In this document: one piece after another, positions 7,041 through 10,736 of the stretch
Layout of the letters: each line of letters begins with the position of its first letter
Numbering within the stretch: the stretch's first letter is position 1
From: an uncultured Bacilli bacterium
GTDB lineage: Bacteria; Bacillota_I; Bacilli_A; RF39; UBA660
Direction: 5' to 3'
Assembly: GCA_944363995.1 (NCBI GenBank)
Contig: CALVVV010000041.1
Coordinates: 1 to 10,736 of the forward strand
Length of the DNA stretch: 10,736 nt
Notes under the pieces: model-generated
The model's database searches: none
Seen by the model: the letters and a program-made list of their open reading frames with translations, nothing else
What the model was told of the DNA's origin: nothing
Position numbers and translations under genes: made by a program

Positions 7041-7064
7041 AAAATAAAAAAGAACAATTTCTTT
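7041..7064 (-). terminator. Terminator overlapping the stop codon of the XRE gene
   Basis: On the minus strand AAAGAA (7059-7064) pairs with TTCTTT (7049-7054) across a 4-nt loop. A T-run (7041-7051) follows. The first arm includes two bases of the TAA stop (7063-7065). The stem is short (6 bp, one G-C pair), so efficiency is uncertain. Confidence 0.5.
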
Positions 7065-7422
7065 ATTTAAAATTAAATTTACTTTTAATTTTTTCAACTG
7101 TTCTTTTTGGATTGCTACAAAACATATTATACAATTCTCTACTTTTTTTGATTTCTTCAATTATTTTGATATCATCATTTGCCATTTTTACTGGATATTC
7201 TTCATTATCTTCATTTATTACTTTTGTATCCATACCTAACACATATTTAGCATCTAAATCTAATAATTCTAATAATTTTAGAAAATTTGCCATATTAGGT
7301 GTTCTTGTTCCCATTTCATAACCACAAATTGAAACTTTAGATACTCCCAATAAATTTCCTAATGTTTCTTGTGATAAATCTTTAGCTAATCTAGCCTCTT
7401 TTAATCTTTGACCAATTATCAT
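7063..7422 (-). CDS. XRE-family helix-turn-helix regulator (119 aa)
   Basis: Residues 4-63 form a typical HTH_3 (Cro/CI-like) domain. LKEARLAKDLSQETLGNLLG (7-26) supplies the first helices, and VSKVSICGYEMGTRTPNMAN (27-46) contains the recognition helix and the loop motif GxRxP. The C-terminal part (70-119) is a short charged helical tail with no sensor or protease domain, so it is not a LexA/CI-type cleavable repressor. GGAGGG lies 5 nt before the ATG. It diverges from the small XRE gene at 7558 over 135 bp of repeat-rich DNA and probably binds there. Its promoter has an extended -10 overlapping the GTTAAC-containing repeats. Its targets beyond this locus are unknown. Confidence 0.92.
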   Translation of the reverse strand: MIIGQRLKEARLAKDLSQETLGNLLGVSKVSICGYEMGTRTPNMANFLKLLELLDLDAKYVLGMDTKVINEDNEEYPVKMANDDIKIIEEIKKSRELYNMFCSNPKRTVEKIKSKFNFK

Positions 7423-7453
7423 TTTTTCCCTCCGTAATCAAATTGTTAACATA

Positions 7454-7481
7454 ATTATACCATAATTTTTATAAATTACAA
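7454..7481 (-). promoter_or_regulatory. Promoter of the 119-aa XRE gene
   Basis: On the minus strand -35 TTGTAA (7476-7481) and -10 TATAAT (7454-7459) are 16 bp apart, with a TGG extension before the -10. One copy of the palindromic box TGTTAACA (7444-7451) lies at the predicted start site, a natural position for repression. Confidence 0.65.
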
Positions 7482-7508
7482 CTTTTTTAATTTTTTGTTA
7501 ACATTAAC

Positions 7509-7537
7509 TTGAAATTAATCTAAAGTTAATGTATAAT
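7509..7537 (+). promoter_or_regulatory. Promoter of the 70-aa XRE gene
   Basis: -35 TTGAAA (7509-7514) and -10 TATAAT (7532-7537) are exactly 17 bp apart. The -10 straddles the centre of the 11-bp inverted repeat 7520-7546, and the first repeat arm touches the -35, so a bound dimer should block polymerase. The start site near 7544 leaves a leader of only about 14 nt. Confidence 0.8.
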
Positions 7538-7557
7538 TAACTTTAGGAGGAGATATA

Positions 7558-7770
7558 ATGAATAAACTACAAAAATACCGCATTAAAAAAAATTATAGCT
7601 GTCAATTTATGGCTGATAAATTAAACATAAGTAAGTCTTTTTACTGGCAAATTGAAAATAAAAAAAGAAGATTAAGTTACGAAACTGCAATTAAAATAGC
7701 TAACATTTTTAATACCAAACCAGATAGTTTATTTTACGATGATTTTTGTAACAAAAAACAAGAAGATTAA
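7558..7770 (+). CDS. Small XRE-family (Cro-like) DNA-binding protein, 70 aa
   Basis: The whole protein is one helix-turn-helix domain. LQKYRIKKNYSCQFMADKL (4-22) covers the first two helices. NISKSFYWQIENKKRRLSYE (23-42) contains the recognition helix, and AIKIANIFNTKPDSLFYDDF (44-63) closes the fold as in phage Cro-type and chromosomal XRE proteins. AGGAGG (7545-7550) lies 7 nt from the ATG. It diverges from the larger XRE gene and converges on ssb, sharing a palindromic TTAA as stop region and a bidirectional terminator. The last codons (KKQED) lie inside the terminator stem. A Cro-like autoregulator or a partner in a two-repressor switch is inferred. Confidence 0.88.
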   Translation: MNKLQKYRIKKNYSCQFMADKLNISKSFYWQIENKKRRLSYETAIKIANIFNTKPDSLFYDDFCNKKQED

Positions 7771-7791
7771 TCTTCAACTTCTTGTTTTTTG
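7752..7791. terminator. Bidirectional terminator overlapping both stop codons
   Basis: CAAAAAACAAGAAG (7752-7765) and CTTCTTGTTTTTTG (7778-7791) form a perfect 14-bp stem with a 12-nt loop. T-runs lie in the distal arm on either strand, so it can end both the XRE and the ssb transcripts. The loop contains TTAA (7767-7770), which gives TAA to both genes, so the two coding regions overlap by 4 bp. A competing 14-bp palindrome, GAAGATTAATCTTC, spans 7762-7775. Confidence 0.8.
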
Positions 7792-8105
7792 CTTGATAAA
7801 AATGTTACTCGTTCTGCCACAATTTCCATAATATGTCTTTTTATTTCATCAGGATAATCAATTGTTCTAGTTTGTATACGACCACGAATACCAATTAAAT
7901 CACCTTTTTTGCAATATTCTGCCGTTGTTTCAGCAATGCCTTTCCATAAAACGCAAGAAATAAAATCAGTGTCATATTCACCATCAACGTTTTTATATGG
8001 TCTTTGAACGGCTAGTGTTATATTTGTAACTTTATTGCCATTTTCGGTTTCACGAACTTCTGGTTCACGAACTATTCTACCTACTATTATTGATTGGTTA
8101 AGCAT
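7767..8105 (-). CDS. ssb: Single-stranded DNA-binding protein, short SsbB-like (112 aa)
   Basis: It has an OB-fold typical of SSB: MLNQSIIVGRIVREPEVRET (1-20), then TNITLAVQRPYKN (27-39), DFISCVLWKGIAE with the conserved Trp54 (47-59), and GDLIGIRGRIQTR (68-80). It coats single-stranded DNA in replication, repair or transformation. The start is set at 8105, not at the earlier in-frame ATG (8159): AAAGGAGG lies 5 nt upstream of 8105, and homology begins there. The product ends at KKQEVED and lacks both the flexible Gly/Gln linker and the DDDIPF-type tip that recruits partner proteins in SsbA. That matches the length class of B. subtilis SsbB. It may be a secondary SSB, or the main one in a reduced genome. 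Confidence 0.93.
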   Translation of the reverse strand: MLNQSIIVGRIVREPEVRETENGNKVTNITLAVQRPYKNVDGEYDTDFISCVLWKGIAETTAEYCKKGDLIGIRGRIQTRTIDYPDEIKRHIMEIVAERVTFLSSKKQEVED

Positions 8106-8125
8106 AAATTCCTCCTTTCGTTTCA

Positions 8126-8154
8126 AATATAACACTTCTAAAAAAACAACGCAA
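8126..8154 (-). promoter_or_regulatory. Promoter of ssb
   Basis: On the minus strand -35 TTGCGT (8149-8154) and -10 TATATT (8126-8131) are 17 bp apart, with a TGT extension before the -10. The start near 8119 places the Shine-Dalgarno almost at the 5' end of the mRNA. It lies inside the longer reading frame, which supports the start at 8105. Confidence 0.6.
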
Positions 8155-8310
8155 ACCAATAATTTCTGTTTTTTATTGTTTAATTTTTTGCAAAATTAAA
8201 ATTTAAAAATGAAATTTTGAAAATTAAATTAGTTATTTTCTTTTTTTTTGATAACTACAAATTAATTAATATATTAAAAATTCAATTTTCATATTTTTTT
8301 ATAAATTATT

Positions 8311-8336
8311 AAAAAATTATCGTATTCACGATAATT
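8311..8336 (-). terminator. Terminator overlapping the lipoprotein stop codon
   Basis: On the minus strand AATTATCG (8329-8336) pairs with CGATAATT (8315-8322) over a 6-nt loop, followed by TTTTTT (8311-8316). The first arm takes in two bases of the TAA stop (8335-8337). The remaining gap to ssb (8160-8310) is AT-rich with a TAGTTAT/ATAACTA hairpin (8230-8236/8251-8257) around a T-run and no gene. Confidence 0.75.
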
Positions 8337-8643
8337 AATCACATTGTAAGAAAAACTTTACATCTTTTACATCTTTACTGTTTTCATCAATGATAAGTTC
8401 GACATAAGATTCATCACTACATTTTTCAAGTCGTGACAAGTCAAAGTTTGCTCCAATTGCTTCATTAGCCTCTTTTAATTGCTTGATTGAAATAGTAGGG
8501 ATATCTAATCCTTCGCTTCCTTTTTGATAGTTGTTATAAAATGTAGTCGCATACTCTCTCATTGCTTCTTCATATTCATTTTGCTTTCCACATCCTACTA
8601 AAAAAAATGAGCATAAAACTGCAATCAGTAATGTTTTTTTCAT
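8335..8643 (-). CDS. Small putative lipoprotein, 102 aa
   Basis: MKKTLLIAVLCSFF followed by lipobox LVGC (15-18) predicts a lipid-anchored surface protein with Cys18 as the modified residue. The mature part is about 85 aa, acidic and probably helical at first (EYEEAMREYATTFYNNY, 23-39), followed by a region with ISIKQLKEANEAIGANFDLS (51-70). Cys75 and Cys101 flank a predicted beta segment and could form a disulfide outside the cell. AAAGGAGG lies just before the ATG. I do not recognise a named family. The layout (FYNNYQKG, LKEAN, NFDLSRLEKC, then a C-terminal Cys) looks like a conserved small lipoprotein rather than a random frame, but the role is unknown. Confidence 0.85.
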   Translation of the reverse strand: MKKTLLIAVLCSFFLVGCGKQNEYEEAMREYATTFYNNYQKGSEGLDIPTISIKQLKEANEAIGANFDLSRLEKCSDESYVELIIDENSKDVKDVKFFLQCD

Positions 8644-8670
8644 ATTTCCTCCTTTTATTTTTACAAAAAT

Positions 8671-8679
8671 ATTATATCA
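8671..8679 (-). promoter_or_regulatory. Extended -10 promoter of the lipoprotein gene
   Basis: TGATATAAT reads on the minus strand (TATAAT at 8671-8676 with a TGA extension) about 28 nt before the ATG. The -35 position falls in the 3' end of sufU and is weak (A/T only). Confidence 0.55.
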
Positions 8680-8694
8680 TATTTTTTTAATTTT

Positions 8695-9123
8695 TTATAT
8701 ATTTTTGAAAATAATTTTTTTTATTCCCCACCAAGGTAATAATGCACATTTTTTCCTACTTGGTTGCGTACAAATATCATTATATACGTTAGCTTGTTCT
8801 AATAATTCATTATTATAATCTTGACCATCAAGCATTTTTTCAAAATTACTATATATTTCTCTTGCTTGTTCAACCGTTTTACCTAACAAAGTTTCAATCA
8901 TTATTGAAGTACTACTGGTACATATTGCACATGCTTCACCATTAAAACGAATATCAGTAATAATATTATTATCAATTTTAACCATTAAATTAACTTCATC
9001 AATACAGCTTTCATTATTGGTATTGGAAATTAAATATGTATCATCGTTAATAAGTCCTTTGTTAGTCGGATTATTATAATGTTGTAAAATTATTTTTCTT
9101 TTTGTTTCACTATCTATTTTCAT
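8695..9123 (-). CDS. sufU: SufU-like Fe-S cluster assembly scaffold protein
   Basis: SufU is the IscU-related protein of Gram-positive SUF systems. It accepts sulfur from the cysteine desulfurase SufS and is bound to Zn. The N-terminus (KRKIILQHYNNPTNKG, 8-23) and the C-terminal RKKCALLPW (123-131) are family hallmarks. The metal/sulfur ligands are retained: Cys40, Asp42, Cys65 and Cys126. Two features differ from the usual form: the first motif reads C-I-D where C-G-D is typical, and the second reads ACAICTSSTS (64-73) with an extra Cys68. Length is 142 aa, near the usual ~147. It has its own consensus promoter just after cysK. sufS, sufB, sufC and sufD are not in the window. Family assignment is firm, but whether it serves SUF assembly or mainly sulfur transfer is not shown. 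Confidence 0.92.
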   Translation of the reverse strand: MKIDSETKRKIILQHYNNPTNKGLINDDTYLISNTNNESCIDEVNLMVKIDNNIITDIRFNGEACAICTSSTSIMIETLLGKTVEQAREIYSNFEKMLDGQDYNNELLEQANVYNDICTQPSRKKCALLPWWGIKKIIFKNI

Positions 9124-9143
9124 CTAATTAATCACCTTTAATA

Positions 9144-9171
9144 ATTATAATTATTTTTTTTTAAATGTCAA
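9144..9171 (-). promoter_or_regulatory. Consensus promoter of sufU
   Basis: Perfect -35 TTGACA (9166-9171) and perfect -10 TATAAT (9144-9149), 16 bp apart on the minus strand. They lie in the 55-bp gap after cysK, so sufU can be expressed independently of cysK. AAAGGTGA follows as the ribosome site. No terminator hairpin is visible between cysK and this promoter. Confidence 0.82.
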
Positions 9172-9178
9172 CATTGAT

Positions 9179-10123
9179 TTAAATTATTTCATAATCTATT
9201 AATTGTATTTGATTCGAAATAAGATTTTCTTTATTGTTTTGTTTTATTAAATCTGTTGATAAATATTTTTTTAAATCATCTGGAAAAACAGTTACAATGT
9301 TATCAATCTTAGATAAAACAGCTCCTAAAAAATTAGCGCCACTAGAAATTCCTACTCCAAGACCTAGTTTGCTAGCTAACAGTCTAGCCATATTGATAGC
9401 ATCATCATCATCAATTGTAATTATTTTATCAACTAATTCACGATTAAATAATTTAGGTATAAATTCATCACCAATTCCTTCAATTTTATGTTTCCCTATT
9501 TTAATTCCTTTTGATATAATCGGCAATTGTTCTGGTTCAATTGCAATAATTTTTATATTATGGTTTATTTCTTTTAATTTTTTCGCAACGCCTATTAGTG
9601 TTCCTCCAGTTCCAACTCCGCTTACAAAACCCGATATTTGATTACACTGATTTAAAATTTCTAATGCAGTTGTATGATAGTGCGCTAAAACGTTATCTTC
9701 ATTTTCAAATTGATTAGGTCTAAAACCCAATAATTTATCAGACAATTTATTAGCTCTTTTGATACACTCTAAAAATCCTCCATCTTCTTTTGAAATTAAA
9801 TTTACCTTAGCACCATATATTTCCATTATTTTTACTCGTTCTTTACTGGTCCAATTAGGCATAAAAATATAAACTGGATTATGATATAAAGATCCTAAAG
9901 CAGCTAAAGAAATACCTGTGTTACCACTAGTTGCTTCAACAATTGGTTGAAATTTTTTTAGTTTTTTTTCTTTATACGCTTTATCCATAATGTATTTTAT
10001 TACTCGATCTTTAATACTACCAGTCAAATTGTAATATTCCAATTTTGCGTATACATATTTTATTTCATTATTATATTTATATTTGATTTTTATCATAGGT
10101 GTATTACCTATTATATTTTCCAT
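9179..10123 (-). CDS. cysK: Cysteine synthase family PLP enzyme (O-acetylserine sulfhydrylase-like)
   Basis: A fold-type II PLP enzyme that makes cysteine from O-acetylserine and sulfide, or a close relative. IIGNTPM (4-10) opens the protein. LTGSIKDR (33-40) carries the PLP lysine, Lys38. EATSGNTG (63-70) is the substrate-binding loop. SGVGTGGT (168-175) binds the PLP phosphate, and GISSGAN (258-264) contains the serine that contacts the pyridine nitrogen. Length (314) fits CysK. The C-terminal block usually read as LPDSGERYLST is FPDDLKKYLST here. The N-terminus is short, but an in-frame TGA just upstream fixes the ATG. The ribosome site is weak (GAAGTGA). It is followed by sufU, so both may serve sulfur supply. 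A cystathionine beta-synthase-like role cannot be excluded. Confidence 0.92.
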   Translation of the reverse strand: MENIIGNTPMIKIKYKYNNEIKYVYAKLEYYNLTGSIKDRVIKYIMDKAYKEKKLKKFQPIVEATSGNTGISLAALGSLYHNPVYIFMPNWTSKERVKIMEIYGAKVNLISKEDGGFLECIKRANKLSDKLLGFRPNQFENEDNVLAHYHTTALEILNQCNQISGFVSGVGTGGTLIGVAKKLKEINHNIKIIAIEPEQLPIISKGIKIGKHKIEGIGDEFIPKLFNRELVDKIITIDDDDAINMARLLASKLGLGVGISSGANFLGAVLSKIDNIVTVFPDDLKKYLSTDLIKQNNKENLISNQIQLIDYEII

Positions 10124-10136
10124 ATAATCACTTCAA

Positions 10137-10170
10137 ACAATATAAATAAAAAAATAATTTATTTTATTGT
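10137..10170. repeat. A/T-only inverted repeat in the cysK leader
   Basis: ACAATATAAATAAA (10137-10150) is nearly the inverse of TTTATTTTATTGT (10158-10170). It lies 14 nt before the cysK ATG and could form a weak hairpin next to the poor ribosome site. With only A/T pairs inside the arms it may be chance. Confidence 0.3.
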
Positions 10171-10191
10171 ATCCTTTCTATTTTATTTTGA

Positions 10192-10220
10192 TATATCATT
10201 AATACTTTAATAATTATCAA
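10192..10220 (-). promoter_or_regulatory. Possible cysK promoter
   Basis: On the minus strand -35 TTGATA (10215-10220) is followed after 17 bp by GATATA (10192-10197). The -35 is good and the -10 mediocre. cysK needs a promoter here because the spoVS terminator lies just upstream. Confidence 0.4.
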
Positions 10221-10235
10221 CTAATTTAGTATATG

Positions 10236-10255
10236 AAAAAAAGGCTATTTAGCCT
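10236..10255 (-). terminator. Terminator overlapping the spoVS stop codon
   Basis: On the minus strand AGGCT (10251-10255) pairs with AGCCT (10242-10246), with an outermost-possible sixth pair in the short loop, followed by TTTTTTT (10236-10242). The TAG stop (10245-10247) lies within the second arm and loop. The stem is GC-rich for this genome, so it should work. Confidence 0.75.
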
Positions 10256-10505
10256 CTACTATTAGCTTAATTGCGGTTCTTTCTTCACCTTCAATTACAA
10301 TATCTGTAAATGCTGGTATGCAAACTAAGTTTTTACCAGACGGTGCGACAAAACCACGTGCGATTGCAATTGCTTTAATTGCTTGATTTAATGCGCCTGC
10401 TCCAATAGCTTGAATTTCTAAACTTCCTTTGTCCCTAAATACATTGGCTAATGCACCTGCTACTGCATTGGGATTAGATTTTGAACTTACTTTTAATGTT
10501 TCCAT
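10245..10505 (-). CDS. spoVS: Stage V sporulation protein S (SpoVS)
   Basis: A small Alba-fold nucleic-acid-binding-like protein. In Bacillus it affects coat assembly and septation, but it also occurs in bacteria that do not sporulate. The 86-aa length equals the B. subtilis protein, and the pattern is highly conserved: LKVSSKSNPNAVAGALANVF (4-23), then IGAGALNQAIKAIAIARG (34-51), VAPSG (53-57) and DIVIEGEERTAIKLIVEAK (68-86). The start is 10505, not the upstream in-frame ATG at 10586: AAAGGA lies 7 nt before it and conservation begins there. It is monocistronic, with a promoter at 10602-10630 and its own terminator. It supports a Bacillota origin but does not prove that the organism sporulates. 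Confidence 0.96.
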   Translation of the reverse strand: METLKVSSKSNPNAVAGALANVFRDKGSLEIQAIGAGALNQAIKAIAIARGFVAPSGKNLVCIPAFTDIVIEGEERTAIKLIVEAK

Positions 10506-10601
10506 ATATTTTAATTCCTTTCTACAATTAAATATATGTGTTTCTCCCGAAAATATGATTAATAAATTAAGAGGCATCAATATCAATACTTAAGACATTA
10601 T

Positions 10602-10630
10602 CATATACTAATCAAATTGAAGATTTTCAA
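10602..10630 (-). promoter_or_regulatory. Possible spoVS promoter with flanking direct repeats
   Basis: On the minus strand -35 TTGAAA (10625-10630) and TATATG (10602-10607) are 17 bp apart. The 10-bp direct repeat CAAATTGAAG occurs at 10613-10622 and 10631-10640, one copy in the spacer and one just upstream of the -35. The start site near 10595 gives a leader of about 90 nt. In Bacillus spoVS uses SigH. I see no convincing SigH site here. Confidence 0.4.
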
Positions 10631-10688
10631 CAAATTGAAGTTTTTTTAATAAAAAATTGGTTACAGTTCAGTCAAGGTACTAGAAAAT

Positions 10689-10710
10689 AAGTGAGTTTTG
10701 CTCACTTTTT
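10689..10710. terminator. Terminator hairpin at the right end, probably bidirectional
   Basis: AAGTGAG (10689-10695) pairs with CTCACTT (10701-10707) across a 5-nt loop, followed by TTTTT on the plus strand. On the minus strand the hairpin is followed by ATTTT. No plus-strand gene lies to its left, so it more likely ends a minus-strand gene entering from beyond the window. Confidence 0.6.
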
Positions 10711-10715
10711 ATTAT

Positions 10716-10724
10716 GCTATAATA
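10716..10724 (+). promoter_or_regulatory. Extended -10 promoter reading out of the window
   Basis: TGCTATAAT holds a perfect TATAAT (10719-10724) with the TGn extension. It would start a plus-strand transcript near 10731 that leaves the window, so its gene cannot be seen. The -35 region overlaps the terminator hairpin and is weak. Confidence 0.35.
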
Positions 10725-10736
10725 GTATCATTATTA

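Larger units (their letters stand above)
7444..7546. repeat. Cluster of operator-like inverted repeats between divergent XRE genes
   Basis: TTGTTAACAT occurs twice (7443-7452 and 7495-7504), each with the palindrome TGTTAACA. CATTAACTT (7502-7510) is inverted as AAGTTAATG (7523-7531). CTAAAGTTAAT (7520-7530) is inverted as ATTAACTTTAG (7536-7546), an 11-bp perfect arm around a 5-nt spacer that holds the start of the plus-strand -10. The shared half-site is GTTAA/TTAAC, present at least five times. Such arrays are typical binding sites for HTH_3 dimers, so auto- and cross-regulation by the two XRE proteins is inferred. Confidence 0.6.

Noticed and set aside
7063..8105. A prophage or mobile-element remnant around the XRE pair and ssb
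   Set aside because: No integrase, terminase, transposase, attachment repeats or compositional shift is visible. The flanking genes are ordinary chromosomal genes.
8106..8159. An N-terminal extension of SSB starting at 8159
   Set aside because: The 18 extra residues do not fit SSB, have no ribosome site, and overlap the promoter. AAAGGAGG precedes the start at 8105.
8160..8310. A small gene between the lipoprotein gene and ssb
   Set aside because: No start codon with a ribosome site leads to a frame of meaningful length on either strand.
10506..10586. An N-terminal extension of SpoVS starting at 10586
   Set aside because: SpoVS is 86 aa in Bacillus and conservation begins at the ATG at 10505, which has its own ribosome site.

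Overview
The window is a very AT-rich bacterial chromosome segment with the gene content of a low-GC Bacillota. It carries SpoVS, MreC/MreD, a SufU-type Fe-S scaffold, a short SsbB-like protein and the rplS-lepB pair. Shine-Dalgarno sites are strong (AGGAGG type) and promoters are SigA-like (TTGACA/TATAAT). The extreme AT content and compact layout suggest a Mollicutes-adjacent or gut 'RF39-like' Bacilli lineage, but that placement is inference. The standard code fits: every Trp codon checked is TGG. Stops are mostly TAA (10 of 14 genes), with three TAG and one TGA (mreC). No phage structural genes, transposases, tRNAs, rRNAs or CRISPR arrays are visible.

Layout. Bases 1-180 hold the end of a structured non-coding transcript (closing stem plus terminator; 6S RNA is the best guess). 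A monocistronic plus-strand gene of unknown function (374-994) follows, with its own promoter and terminator. A large imperfect palindrome lies at 1058-1122. From 1233 to 7422 all genes are on the minus strand. In transcription order they are an XRE regulator (7422-7063), mreC-mreD (overlapping by 4 bp), rplS with its own consensus promoter, lepB, a large lysine-rich coiled-coil membrane protein, and an intracellular neopullulanase-type GH13 enzyme.

A small plus-strand XRE gene (7558-7770) diverges from the first XRE gene across an intergenic region packed with inverted repeats. It converges on ssb (8105-7767) through a shared bidirectional terminator. Further right, again on the minus strand, are a small lipoprotein gene (8643-8335), sufU (9123-8695), cysK (10123-9179) and spoVS (10505-10245).

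Functionally this is mostly housekeeping. MreC/MreD shape the cell wall, LepB processes exported proteins and L19 is ribosomal. CysK makes cysteine and SufU builds Fe-S clusters, a plausible sulfur-metabolism pairing. The neopullulanase degrades maltodextrins in the cytoplasm. The parts least explained by known biology are the orphan gene at 374-994, the coiled-coil membrane protein at 3073-4587, the divergent XRE pair with nested operators, the 65-nt palindrome, and a recurrent habit of embedding the gene's stop codon inside its own terminator hairpin. I see no convincing new multi-gene system.
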